A stretch of DNA of 64,000 nucleotides, taken from Rhizobium cauense. Its GTDB lineage: Bacteria; Pseudomonadota; Alphaproteobacteria; Rhizobiales; Rhizobiaceae. The translations under genes were made by a program, and so were the position numbers. The notes below the pieces were generated by a model. The model saw nothing but the letters and a program-made list of their open reading frames with translations, did no database searches and was not told where the DNA came from. The stretch lies in the NCBI RefSeq assembly GCF_019511525.1, contig NZ_JAEUAT010000017.1, positions 62,001 to 126,000 of the forward strand. The letters run 5' to 3'. Below, in pieces: positions 44,087-53,664 of this stretch (position 1 is its first letter; the number at the start of each line of letters is the position of its first letter).

Positions 44087-45132
44087 AGAAGCTGTTGAAT
44101 TTCATTTGTGTCGCAAGCCTTGCTCTTGCCATGGTTTGTCAGCCTGCACGTGCGCAAGGTCCCGGGATAAGTACAAAGGCCTGGGATGCGTACAAGGCCA
44201 AGTTTCTCGATGCCAGCGGTCGAATCATCGACGACGCAAACGGAAACATCAGCCACAGTGAAGGCCAGGGCTATGGCCTGTTGCTGGCCTACCTTGCCAA
44301 CAGCCCCGCCGATTTCGAGCAGATATGGTATTTCACCCGCACCGAGCTGCTGTTGCGCGACGATGGTTTGGCTGTCTGGAAATGGGATCCAGCTGGTACA
44401 CCGCACGTCACCGATGCCAACAACGCATCGGACGGCGATCTGCTGATCGCCTATGCTCTGGCGCTTGCGGGGTCGGCATGGAACAGGAGCGATTACATCG
44501 AAGCGGCGGCGAAGATGGCCCAGGCGCTTCTCTCGCACGTCGTGGTCAGTTCGGGCGGCCGAACGCTGCTATTGCCAGGTGTTAAAGGCTTTGACGCTCC
44601 TGACCGCAAGGATGGACCGATCATCAATCCGTCCTATTGGGTCTACGAAGCAATCCCGGTGATGGCTCTGCTGGCCCCCTCAAATGCCTGGCAAAAGCTC
44701 TCCGACGACGGTCTGTCATTGTTACAATCCATGCAGTTCGGGCCGCGCAAGCTCCCTGCTGACTGGGTCAGCCTGAACCGAATGCACTCACCCGCCAAGG
44801 GTTTCGATGCGGAATTCGGCTACAATAGTGTGCGTATTCCGCTTTATCTCGCTCGCGCGGGTGTTTCGGACAAGGCTCTACTGTCAAGATTGCGGCAGGG
44901 CATGACAGATGGCGCCGGCGTCCCAGCGACGATCGACCTGACTTCGGGCAACCCGAAGACGCCCCTGACGGATGCCGGTTATCGAATTATTAACGATGTC
45001 GTGGCCTGTGTGACTGAAGGAACAAAGCTTCCTGAGTCGTCGCAGCAATTCGTGCCATCGCTTTACTATCCATCTACCCTCCACCTTCTGGGATTGGCAT
45101 TTATCGGGGAGAAACATCCAGAGTGTCTGTGA
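44083..45132 (+). CDS. bcsZ: Endo-1,4-beta-glucanase BcsZ (GH8)
   Basis: A 349-residue GH8 enzyme with a signal peptide (LLNFICVASLALAMVCQPARAQ). The family motif AYKAKFLDASGRIIDDANGNISHSEGQGYGLLLAYLANS contains the catalytic acid Glu (SEGQGYG). Further motifs are VWKWDP, NNASDGDLLIAYALALAG, with the conserved Asp, and NPSYWVYEAIP. BcsZ trims cellulose in the periplasm and is needed for proper fibril assembly. The gene overlaps bcsB by 4 bp and bcsK by about 4-10 bp. Confidence 0.94.
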   Translation: MKKLLNFICVASLALAMVCQPARAQGPGISTKAWDAYKAKFLDASGRIIDDANGNISHSEGQGYGLLLAYLANSPADFEQIWYFTRTELLLRDDGLAVWKWDPAGTPHVTDANNASDGDLLIAYALALAGSAWNRSDYIEAAAKMAQALLSHVVVSSGGRTLLLPGVKGFDAPDRKDGPIINPSYWVYEAIPVMALLAPSNAWQKLSDDGLSLLQSMQFGPRKLPADWVSLNRMHSPAKGFDAEFGYNSVRIPLYLARAGVSDKALLSRLRQGMTDGAGVPATIDLTSGNPKTPLTDAGYRIINDVVACVTEGTKLPESSQQFVPSLYYPSTLHLLGLAFIGEKHPECL

Positions 45133-47414
45133 GATCCTCAGCCCTTGCAATTGTCGTCGCGGTGGTGGTGGCCGGTCTTGTGACCGCCCTGAAGGATCGT
45201 GCGGCTTTGCAGGAGATGTTGGGCTTCGCTTCGTCCGATCAGCCCCGGCCGCAGTTTATGCTGATGGGTCGCGTCACGGCACCGGAGACCGCCTCGAAAC
45301 CGCAGATCGACGTGCAAGCGATAGCGGACAGGTTGCGAGCCGCAGAAATTTCGCCGCCCCTCCAAGAAACGACACCTGCTGGTTCTGATGACGGATCTGT
45401 GACTGTGGCTCAAGCTCAGCCGCCTTCAGACGCGCCACCACCGGCCAAGCCCGTCCAGCCTAAAGTGGACGAAAGTGCCCTGCGATACTTCGCAAGCCGG
45501 GGAGACAAGGCACGCCTTCAGGCAGAAATCGCGCGCCTCCAGGCGCTTTATCCCAATTGGGTACCGCCGGCAGATCCCTTGGCCATTCCCCAAGGCGGCG
45601 ACAAGCAACTGGAACAGATGTGGCAACTCTATTCGGAAGGTCGCTACGCGGAACTGCGCAAGGCAATAGCCGATCGGCAGGCATCTGAATCCGGCTGGCA
45701 ACCGCCACCGGATCTGCTTGATCGCCTCGACGTTGCGGAAGCGCGAGCACGCCTGGTCAACGCGTCCGATCTCAAGCAATACGCGACCGTCGTCCAGATT
45801 GGCGCCAATACGCCGAGCCTGCTGACATGCAGCGACATCGACGTGCTCTGGCGAGTTGCCGAGGCCTTCGCCAGGACGAACCGCGCGCCTCGTGCAGAGG
45901 CGGCCTATGTCTACATTCTCAACAACTGCACCAATCCGCAGGAGCGCTTGGCAACTGTTCAGAAAGCGTCTGCTTTGCTGCCTTACGCAACAATGCAGAA
46001 TCTGCTCGCACTCGAACGTCCTGACGGCAACGGCGGTCGCGAATTCGACAGCATTCGTAGCGACCTTGCCCGCCGCTTTGTCGCAGCAGGCAATGACGAT
46101 CCCGATCTGGCTGTTGCATCCGACTACCTCGCCATCGTGCAGCGCCTTGCTGAAACGGACGGGCTGGCTTCCGACAATCTTCTGCTCGGCTGGTATCAAC
46201 TCCGCCGGGAAAATTTCGCCGACGCTGAAAAGTGGTTTCGCAGAGCCCGTGAGAAGGAAGATACCGCAAACGGCTCCCAAGGCCTGGCGCTGGCTTTGAT
46301 CGCCGAGAAGAAGCCGCAAGAGGCAGAGGACGTCATGTACAAGTGGCGTGGCGCCTCCAAGGATGCGACCGCAACCTATCTTGCTGCCACAGCAAACCTC
46401 ATGGCGATGCAACCGCCGGCCGACCTGAGCGAGCAGGTGCTTTCGCGCATTGCGGCGGAAACCATCGCGCAAAAATACGTTCCAACCGCCCAGCAGTTCG
46501 GGTGGTTCGCCCGCACGCTGAACCAACCGCAAACGGCCGCACGCTGGTTCGAGACGGCGCTGCGTTGGAAACCAGATGATGAGCCATCAGCCTACGGACT
46601 GGCTGTCACGCGGTTGCAACTGCGTGATCGGGCAGGTGTCACTGAGATACAGCGTTTGTGGGCGGGAAAGTCCGAACGCATCGCGCTGCTTGGCGAGACC
46701 AGCAAGCGCCAGCCTGCCCAATCTCCGCTCCCTGCTCCTGGCCAAGTACCGCAAGAAAGCTCAGGTACCTCGCCAGAGATCATCAGGGCGCCGGCAGAGC
46801 GCGCGGAAGACACAACTCCACCGACCAGCACCGATGTTGTGCGCCAGCGCTCAATGCAGAACGTCACCGTGCGTCGCAGCGCGCGCCAGGATCGTGGGTG
46901 CACGACCACGATCAATGCCCAACTGCTTGATCCGGAAACTGCCCTATCGCGTGGCTGGTGCCTGATGGACCTCAATCGACCGATGGAAGCCGCCAAGGCG
47001 TTCGAGGCTGCATTGAACAGCCCGAACCGCAAAACCCGCGAGGATGCGTCCTATGGGCAAAGCCTCGCCTATCTGCGCGCAGGACTATCTAACAACGCCG
47101 CCGTCGCTGCGACAAAGGCGCCGCAGACGCAACAGCGCGCAGCTGAATTGCAGGTGGCAATCCTAGCTGATAGGGCGTTGGCCGCATTTGATGCCAAGCG
47201 CTACCGAGAGGCCTTGATATTCCTCGACCAGCGGGCGCAGCTGCGACAGGAGCCGATCGATTTGATGGTACTTCGCGGCTACGCATATCTTAACATGAAC
47301 ATGTACGGCGACGCGGAGCGGATTTTCAACGCCGCGGCAGCGACCGGCAGCAAGGATGCCAATCGTGGTCTTGCCGACCTGAAGGCGGCAACGCATCCGG
47401 ACAGTGTCGACTGA
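45123..47414 (+). CDS. bcsK: TPR-repeat cellulose biosynthesis protein BcsK
   Basis: A 763-residue protein. Start codons are GTG at 45123 or, in the same frame, GTG at 45129, which gives a 4-bp overlap with the bcsZ stop. An N-terminal signal/anchor (SALAIVVAVVVAGLVTAL) precedes a Pro-rich stretch and a long helical solenoid of degenerate TPRs (ESWYQLRRENFADAEKWFRRA-like units, LAATANLMAMQPP, WFARTLNQPQTAARWFETALRWKPDD, AAKAFEAALNSP). Unlike BcsC, there is no C-terminal beta-barrel, so it cannot be the outer-membrane pore by itself. BcsK is the TPR protein typical of bcsN-type operons. Confidence 0.85.
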   Translation: MSVRSSALAIVVAVVVAGLVTALKDRAALQEMLGFASSDQPRPQFMLMGRVTAPETASKPQIDVQAIADRLRAAEISPPLQETTPAGSDDGSVTVAQAQPPSDAPPPAKPVQPKVDESALRYFASRGDKARLQAEIARLQALYPNWVPPADPLAIPQGGDKQLEQMWQLYSEGRYAELRKAIADRQASESGWQPPPDLLDRLDVAEARARLVNASDLKQYATVVQIGANTPSLLTCSDIDVLWRVAEAFARTNRAPRAEAAYVYILNNCTNPQERLATVQKASALLPYATMQNLLALERPDGNGGREFDSIRSDLARRFVAAGNDDPDLAVASDYLAIVQRLAETDGLASDNLLLGWYQLRRENFADAEKWFRRAREKEDTANGSQGLALALIAEKKPQEAEDVMYKWRGASKDATATYLAATANLMAMQPPADLSEQVLSRIAAETIAQKYVPTAQQFGWFARTLNQPQTAARWFETALRWKPDDEPSAYGLAVTRLQLRDRAGVTEIQRLWAGKSERIALLGETSKRQPAQSPLPAPGQVPQESSGTSPEIIRAPAERAEDTTPPTSTDVVRQRSMQNVTVRRSARQDRGCTTTINAQLLDPETALSRGWCLMDLNRPMEAAKAFEAALNSPNRKTREDASYGQSLAYLRAGLSNNAAVAATKAPQTQQRAAELQVAILADRALAAFDAKRYREALIFLDQRAQLRQEPIDLMVLRGYAYLNMNMYGDAERIFNAAAATGSKDANRGLADLKAATHPDSVD

Positions 47415-47726
47415 CGCGACTGCGTTCAAAACAAAACGCCAGCGCAGCGAGCCGGTTGGAGCCTCGAAGAACGAAGCTCTTGTGATTAGCAGGGCTGGTC
47501 GTCGCCGCACGCTCTCCCAAAGGCTTCATTCCCACCAGTCTTGGCGGTTTCAACCCAAGGTCCGGCTTATACCAAAGCCGCACAACTTTGCGACTTTGGT
47601 CCCTCCCCCCGGCGGCCTACGTCGCAAACTTCGTCCAACCTAAGTCACTGTCTGGGAGGCTGTGCCCCCCCTACGATGAGTGGGTACGAAGGGGAGCGAC
47701 AGAACTCGGCTATCGAGGAGGGGGCA
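47415..47726. other. Intergenic region between bcsK and hemA
   Basis: 312 bp with no convincing gene. A ribosome-binding sequence GAGGAGGGGG precedes the hemA ATG at 47727. The length suggests that hemA has its own promoter, but I could not identify -35/-10 boxes with confidence. No clear terminator follows bcsK. Confidence 0.4.
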
Positions 47727-49079
47727 ATGGACTATCACGCGTTTTTCACCAACGCCCTGGACGGGCTACGTCAGGAGGGGCGCTACCGCATCTTCGCCGA
47801 CATAGAAAGAATGGCCGGCGCCTTTCCGCGAGCCCGGTATCACGACGGCGAGCGCATGCGGGACGTCATCGTCTGGTGTTCCAACGACTATCTCGGCATG
47901 GGGCAGAACGAGAAGGTCCGTCAGGCCATGCATCGCTCGATCGACCGTTCGGGTGCCGGTGCCGGCGGCACGCGCAACATCGCCGGCACCAACCACAATC
48001 ACGTCCTGCTGGAGCGGGAACTGGCTGACCTTCACCGCAAGGAAGCCGCGCTACTGTTCACGTCCGGCTATGTCTCCAACTGGGCCACGCTATCCACTCT
48101 GGCAGCAAAGCTACCAAATTGCGTCGTGCTATCGGATGCAGGCAACCATGCCTCGATGATCGAAGGCATTCGCCATTCCCGTGCTGATTACAGGATATTC
48201 GCCCATAATAATCCGGATGATCTGGAGCGGTGTCTCAAAGACATCGAACCCGGCCGCGCAAAACTCGTTGCCTTTGAGTCGGTATACTCGATGGACGGCG
48301 ATATTGCGCCGATCGCAGAGCTCTGCGACGTCGCCGAACGGTACAACGCCATCACCTACCTGGACGAGGTCCACGCCGTCGGCCTTTACGGCCGACGCGG
48401 TGCCGGTATCGCCGAGCGTGACGGCGTCATGGACCGCCTGACGATCATTCAGGGTACTCTGGGCAAAGCGTTCGGAGTTGTCGGTGGTTACATTGCTTCC
48501 AGCGCGCCGGTTGTTGACTTCGTTCGATCCTTTGCATCCGGCTTCATCTTCACGACGGCGCTTCCGCCGATGTTAGCGGCCGCTGCGCTCACCTCGGTTC
48601 GGCATCTCAAGGAAAGCCAATGGGAGAGAAAAACCCAGCAGGATCGCGTTAAATTGCTGCGCGAACGTCTTGACGATCGCGGCATCCCGCACCTTGCCAA
48701 TCCCAGCCACATCGTCCCTGTCATGGTCGGCGACCCAGTCAAATGCCGGACGGTCTCAAATCGCCTTCTCGATGATTTCGACATCTACATCCAGCCAATC
48801 AACTATCCAACGGTACCCCGCGGTACAGAAAGGCTGCGGGTCACTCCCTCGCCTCTGCACAGCCGTGACGATATCGCGCAACTCGTCGAGGCGCTGGACG
48901 AGGTTTGGGAGCAAACGGGTCTTGCCCGCACTCCAGGCATACGCAGGAAGTATCAGGTAAAACTTCCCGTAGAAGCTTGGCAACCGAGGCCTCCAGCCAT
49001 TTGTACGGGCTGTCGCGCACTACTTGCGATGAGCAGCGGCACCGTCAGCAACGGCCAGGCCGCGGCAACCCTGGTATAG
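47727..49079 (+). CDS. hemA: 5-aminolevulinate synthase
   Basis: A 450-residue PLP-dependent alpha-oxoamine synthase. The start opens MDYHAFFTNALDGLRQEGRYRIFADIER as in alphaproteobacterial ALAS. Motifs are VWCSNDYLGMGQ, SGAGAGGTRNIAGTNHNHVLLERELADLH, the cofactor Asp in YLDEVHAVGLYGRRGAG (about 212-228), and the PLP lysine Lys247 in IIQGTLGKAFGVVGGYIA. The enzyme condenses glycine and succinyl-CoA. The C-terminus extends about 40 residues beyond the usual end and includes CTGC, a possible metal or redox site. It is followed after 12 bp by an RND adaptor gene, an unusual partner for a haem-biosynthesis gene. A second hemA elsewhere in the genome is likely but cannot be seen. Confidence 0.93.
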   Translation: MDYHAFFTNALDGLRQEGRYRIFADIERMAGAFPRARYHDGERMRDVIVWCSNDYLGMGQNEKVRQAMHRSIDRSGAGAGGTRNIAGTNHNHVLLERELADLHRKEAALLFTSGYVSNWATLSTLAAKLPNCVVLSDAGNHASMIEGIRHSRADYRIFAHNNPDDLERCLKDIEPGRAKLVAFESVYSMDGDIAPIAELCDVAERYNAITYLDEVHAVGLYGRRGAGIAERDGVMDRLTIIQGTLGKAFGVVGGYIASSAPVVDFVRSFASGFIFTTALPPMLAAAALTSVRHLKESQWERKTQQDRVKLLRERLDDRGIPHLANPSHIVPVMVGDPVKCRTVSNRLLDDFDIYIQPINYPTVPRGTERLRVTPSPLHSRDDIAQLVEALDEVWEQTGLARTPGIRRKYQVKLPVEAWQPRPPAICTGCRALLAMSSGTVSNGQAAATLV

Positions 49080-49091
49080 AGGGGCTTCATC

Positions 49092-50387
49092 ATGGGCATG
49101 AGACGGCTACCGAACATCACGTCGCTACTCTCGACCGCCGGCCTCATGACGTTGCCTCGAAAAATGGTGTCGGCGACTGCACTGGTCGCCATTGCCCTGG
49201 CAGCCCTCCTCAGTCCTATCCTTGTCGGACGGTCGCTATTCGGAGCGGACTCGCCGCCACCTTCCGCAGAGACCGCCCCGGCAATTGGAACGCCCTCCGA
49301 ACCGACCGTTACCGTCACGACGGTCGCTGCAGAAATCCATACCCTTGAAACACGCACATTTGTCTCAGGCACGCTCGTCGCGCGCGAGGAAGTCACCGTC
49401 GGAACAGAAAGCCAGCAGGCGAGAGTTCGGGCTGTCCTGGTAGACGAAGGGGATCGGGTGCGTGAAGGCCAGGTACTGGCAATCCTCTCGTCCGACCTCG
49501 ACGAGATCGCCGTTTCAATGAACGATGTCGAGATCGAACGGGCTAACGCGCTCCTGCTGCAAAGCGAAAGCGCAATCGCCCTTGAGGAAGCCAATCTGGA
49601 CCTCGCTCGGAAGGCGCTTGAGAGGGCACGGCCTCTATCTCGCAGCGGGATAACATCGCGCGACGCTCTCGAACAGCGCGAAGCAGACGTAAAGGTGGCT
49701 ACCGCCAAACTGCGGACGTCCCAACAAACGAAGCGGGTCGCCGTTGCCGAGCGTGCAATTGCTTATGTAAAGCGCCGGGAATTGATGGCCCGGCTCGAGC
49801 GAACACGCGTCAGGGCTCCTGGCGCTGGGATCGTGACCGAGCGGATCGCAAAGCTTGGCGACATAGCCTCCCCTGACGCTCCGCTGTTCCGACTTGTGAA
49901 GGAAGGCGTGATCGAACTCGAAGTCCTGGTGCCGATGCGGATAATCGGAAGAATTCAACCTCACTCGCCAGCAACGGTGACGATCCAGGGAGCGGGTGGA
50001 CCGATTACTGGTACGGTACGGCACATCTCGCCGAGTGTTGACCCAGCGACCAGAATGGCGCGGCTTCGCATCTCTATGCCGCCGTCCGAGGATCTGAAAA
50101 TCGGGGCTTTCGCGCAGGCTGGTATCTCTACTGTTGAGGGCACGTCGGTTGTCTTGCCTCTCTCTGCGGTCCACCAGATGCCTGATGGAGCGCGCGTGGA
50201 CGTGGTTACCGCGGGCATTGTGGAAAGCAGGGTTGTCGTCGCGGGAGCCCGCACTGCCGAAAAGATCCAGATCTTGTCAGGCGTGGCCCAAGGTGAACGT
50301 GTCGTGTTGCGCGCCGGCGGAATCGTGGAGGCGGGCATGCGCGTCAGGGCTGTTCCGGCAACCTCCATTCTCGCCTCCAGCAGGTGA
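49092..50387 (+). CDS. RND efflux periplasmic adaptor (membrane fusion protein)
   Basis: A 431-residue protein with an N-terminal anchor (MVSATALVAIALAALLSPILVG). It has the lipoyl halves VGTESQQARVRAVLVDEGDRVREGQVLAILSSD and RTRVRAPGAGIVTERIAKLGDIASPDAPLFRLV, an alpha-helical hairpin between them (about 145-235), then beta-barrel and membrane-proximal domains (VIELEVLVPMRIIGRIQP, VLPLSAVHQMPDGARVDVV). It should link the RND pump to an outer-membrane channel, which is not encoded in this window. The gene lies 12 bp after hemA and 7 bp before the pump. Confidence 0.92.
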   Translation: MGMRRLPNITSLLSTAGLMTLPRKMVSATALVAIALAALLSPILVGRSLFGADSPPPSAETAPAIGTPSEPTVTVTTVAAEIHTLETRTFVSGTLVAREEVTVGTESQQARVRAVLVDEGDRVREGQVLAILSSDLDEIAVSMNDVEIERANALLLQSESAIALEEANLDLARKALERARPLSRSGITSRDALEQREADVKVATAKLRTSQQTKRVAVAERAIAYVKRRELMARLERTRVRAPGAGIVTERIAKLGDIASPDAPLFRLVKEGVIELEVLVPMRIIGRIQPHSPATVTIQGAGGPITGTVRHISPSVDPATRMARLRISMPPSEDLKIGAFAQAGISTVEGTSVVLPLSAVHQMPDGARVDVVTAGIVESRVVVAGARTAEKIQILSGVAQGERVVLRAGGIVEAGMRVRAVPATSILASSR

Positions 50388-50394
50388 GGTTGCC

Positions 50395-53300
50395 ATGCGG
50401 TTCAACCTTTCGCGCTGGTCGATTGAACGCCCCGCCTACAGTATTGCAATTTTCGCTCTCCTTTTGGTGCTTGGCCTACTGTCATTACGAGCGCTGCCTG
50501 TCAGCCGCTTTCCTCAGATGGAACCTCCCATCGTGAAGGTCGCGCTACGACAGCAGTCAGCCTCGGCCAGCTTCCTGGAACGCGATGTGGCGCAGAAATG
50601 CGAGGACGTATTGCTGAGGCTTGAGGATCTCCGTCGCCTCGATACGACCATCCAAGACGGTCTCGTCACGCTGAACCTTGAGTTCGACGCTAGAACTGAC
50701 CCACAACTGGCTCTGGAGCGAACCAGCCGCGCGATGCTTTCGATGCGCGGCGACCTTCCACCTGCCCTTGATGAGCCAGTCATCTCTATATCGAACTTGC
50801 GTGAGATTGCCGTTGCCACCTTCGCCGTCCGATCGAGTGTGCTTACCTTCCACGCGCTCAATCGCATTCTTGACGACGACCTCCTGCGCCGGCTCGAGCG
50901 AATTCGTGGTATTGGGAAAGTCGTTCTGCGAGGAGGCAACGATCGTGAAGTCCGCGTTTGGCTTGACCGTGACGAAATGCTCGCGCGCGGCCTGTCGGCC
51001 GACGCCGTCGGTGTTGCACTGCGCACAATCACCAACAACAGCCCAGCGGGTATCGCATCTGCGTCCGAAGTCGAGCAGCCGATCAGGACCATGTCGGCGC
51101 CGACCAGCATCGCCGAGCTCTCCGACGTTACGCTGCCGGGCACCAACAATGCGGGTGTAAGGCTTTCGGACATTGCCCGCGTCGAGGATGGCTGGGCAGA
51201 CAATCGCGGTTTCGCCCAGCTCGATGGCGAACCCATCCTCGCCCTGTCATTCTTCGCGGAGAAAGGAGTTGATGAGGTAGAGACTTTCGCCCGCCTGCGA
51301 GCCGAGATCGATACTCTTTCCAACGAAGACAAGCGGCTGCAGTTCACGCTGCTGGACGAGAATGCTAGTTACACCAGAAACAATGTCTCAAGCACCGCCC
51401 AGGGACTGATTGAAGGCGCCCTCTGCACCATTGTGGTGCTGTTTCTGTTCTTGAGGGACCGGCGTGCAGTCGCTATCGCGGGGATCAGCTTACCGCTCGC
51501 TGTAATCCCGACCTTCTTCGTCATGGAGGCGCTCGGCTTTTCGTTGAATCTTGTCTCGCTGCTTGGCCTGACGCTTGCGATCGGCCTTCTCGTCGATGAC
51601 ACCATCGTCGAGATCGAGAACACGGCCCGACATCTCGAAATGGGAAAGACGGCCCATCAAGCAGTTATCGACGCCACGGAAGAGATCGGCGGGTCTGTCA
51701 TCGCGATCTCATTGACCATCGTGGCAGTCTTCGCGCCCCTTGCCCTGATCGGGGGAATGCCCGGTCAGTATTTTCGCGAGTTTGGGATGACCGTCGCGGC
51801 CGCAACACTGGCGTCACTGCTCGTTGCCCGTCTCATGACGCCGCTTCTCGCTGCAAGGTTTCTCCGGCCAAGTGTGCCGGCCTCAAGCGTTCGAGCTTTG
51901 CCAGCCTGCGGCAGCTATTCCAGACTACTGAAGTTTGCGACCGGACGTTATCCCATTTCGCTTGGACGATCTCCAACCGGCTCACCTCCCCGCATCGCCA
52001 TGACCCTGGACATGTCGCAAGTAACGATCGGCCTTGGCATTGCATCGCTTGCGGCCGCCATTCTCTTTATTCTCCCTGCCTTGCCACGTGGCTTCATTCC
52101 CGAAGAGGATGGGACCCGGCTGACATTTGCAATCGAGATGTCGGGCGGTACCGGCACTAGCGCAATGCGCGACAAATCCACCGAGATCGCGAGAATGCTG
52201 GCGTCCGACAATGATGTGACACATGTTTACGCCCTCGCGTCCAATCCTTCCTCGCGCCTTGCAAGCCAGGAAACGATGGTTGTCCACGTTGAGCTGACAG
52301 ACCCCGCAAAGCGCCAGCGTACGCGCCAGGCAATCGCGTTCGACATCAGCCGAAAATTGACGTCTGTCGCCGATATTCGCGCCACTCGAGTTGGCTTGAC
52401 AGGTAACCACCAATTTTCGCTTTCGCTGGTATCTGATGATGGTGTGGCATTGGAGGAGACTGGCAGATTGCTCGCGTCGTCCATGGCGTCCATGCCCTCT
52501 ATCGGCGCGGTCACTTCCTTTGGCACTGCCCATAGAGCGGAGCTCCAGATCGTCCCGGATCTTGAACTTGCCGGGGCCTTAGGCATCGAACTCGGTTCAC
52601 TGTCGAATGCAATTCGCGTGGCAACCATGGGCGACAGGGATCAGGCGCTCGGTTTCATCACGATCGAGGGGAAGAACGTTCCTGCTCGCGTCCAAGCTGC
52701 CAGGTCCGCCGATGATTTGTCCTTTATTGAAACCCTGCCCCTGCGGAGCGCGCACGGAGAGATCGTACCCTTAACCGCTGTTGCCCGCCTTGTCGAAGGT
52801 TACGGACCGGCACAAATCCTGCGCCAGGACGGACTACGCCGCATTGAACTTAACGCGGATTTGGTCGAGAACGCCTCGCCGGGCATGGCACTCACAGAGG
52901 TGAAATCGTGGATCGCGCAACATCCCCTCCCGAGAAACGTGCGCCTCCAGGCTGCGGGCGAAACGCGGTCAATGGAAGACTTCTTCGGCAGCTTCGTCGA
53001 CGCAGCCCTTCTTGGGTCGACTTTCGTGCTCATCATTCTGTTTGTTCTTTTTGGCAACCCGCTGCAACCGCTGACAGTTCTTTTGTCCTTGCCACTATCA
53101 TTGACAGGAGGCCTGGTGGCATTGGCAGCAACTGGGAACGGAGTGACGATGCCGGTCCTGATCGGAGCCCTTATGCTTATGGGCATAGTCGCAAAGAACG
53201 CCATACTCATAGTCGACCTGGCAGGTAGGATGGTCAAAGCAGACGTCGCGCCCCGAGATGCCGTGGTCGCAGCGGCTGAACAGCGCCTCCGCCCGATTCT

Positions 53301-53538
53301 CATGACAACGGTTGCCATGGCTGCGGGCATGATACCCGTCGTCTTTGGGCTGGGCGACGGTGGCGCATTCCGCGCGCCGATGGCGATCTTTGTCATTGGC
53401 GGCTTGATTGCGTCGACCGTCCTGTCGCTCGTGTTTGTGCCCGCATTGTTCCTGCAGGTCCAAATGGCGGGGAACCTGATCAGCGGAATTTTCTCAAAAA
53501 GGACCCCGCACCCCGCAGCATGTCGACCACCCACCTGA
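50395..53538 (+). CDS. RND-family efflux transporter permease
   Basis: A 1047-residue inner-membrane pump of the HAE/AcrB-like superfamily. It starts MRFNLSRWSIERPAYSIAIFALLLVLG, followed by ALPVSRFPQMEPPIVKVALRQQSASASFLERDV, and has two large periplasmic domains. The TM4 motif GLLVDDTIVEIENTARHLE carries the proton-relay Asp pair, and the second repeat has GIVAKNAILIVDLAGRM and PILMTTVAMAAGMIPVVFGLG. This variant is nearest to multidrug/acriflavin-type pumps with unassigned substrate. Co-transcription with the adaptor is clear; the hemA link is by proximity. Confidence 0.93.
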   Translation: MRFNLSRWSIERPAYSIAIFALLLVLGLLSLRALPVSRFPQMEPPIVKVALRQQSASASFLERDVAQKCEDVLLRLEDLRRLDTTIQDGLVTLNLEFDARTDPQLALERTSRAMLSMRGDLPPALDEPVISISNLREIAVATFAVRSSVLTFHALNRILDDDLLRRLERIRGIGKVVLRGGNDREVRVWLDRDEMLARGLSADAVGVALRTITNNSPAGIASASEVEQPIRTMSAPTSIAELSDVTLPGTNNAGVRLSDIARVEDGWADNRGFAQLDGEPILALSFFAEKGVDEVETFARLRAEIDTLSNEDKRLQFTLLDENASYTRNNVSSTAQGLIEGALCTIVVLFLFLRDRRAVAIAGISLPLAVIPTFFVMEALGFSLNLVSLLGLTLAIGLLVDDTIVEIENTARHLEMGKTAHQAVIDATEEIGGSVIAISLTIVAVFAPLALIGGMPGQYFREFGMTVAAATLASLLVARLMTPLLAARFLRPSVPASSVRALPACGSYSRLLKFATGRYPISLGRSPTGSPPRIAMTLDMSQVTIGLGIASLAAAILFILPALPRGFIPEEDGTRLTFAIEMSGGTGTSAMRDKSTEIARMLASDNDVTHVYALASNPSSRLASQETMVVHVELTDPAKRQRTRQAIAFDISRKLTSVADIRATRVGLTGNHQFSLSLVSDDGVALEETGRLLASSMASMPSIGAVTSFGTAHRAELQIVPDLELAGALGIELGSLSNAIRVATMGDRDQALGFITIEGKNVPARVQAARSADDLSFIETLPLRSAHGEIVPLTAVARLVEGYGPAQILRQDGLRRIELNADLVENASPGMALTEVKSWIAQHPLPRNVRLQAAGETRSMEDFFGSFVDAALLGSTFVLIILFVLFGNPLQPLTVLLSLPLSLTGGLVALAATGNGVTMPVLIGALMLMGIVAKNAILIVDLAGRMVKADVAPRDAVVAAAEQRLRPILMTTVAMAAGMIPVVFGLGDGGAFRAPMAIFVIGGLIASTVLSLVFVPALFLQVQMAGNLISGIFSKRTPHPAACRPPT

Positions 53539-53664
53539 GCTGGCGCAAACGGTACGAACCACACCGATAGGGCTGCCCGCTGCGAAACGACCACGTCAGC
53601 TTGTTTATTGAACCCGACCTAGTGTTTCCGTTATATATGACGAAAGACAGAATGTCGGAGACAC

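Noticed and set aside
47541..47726. N-terminal extension of hemA in the same frame
   Set aside because: The extension has no homology-like features, and the ATG at 47727 has a strong ribosome-binding site and the standard ALAS N-terminus.
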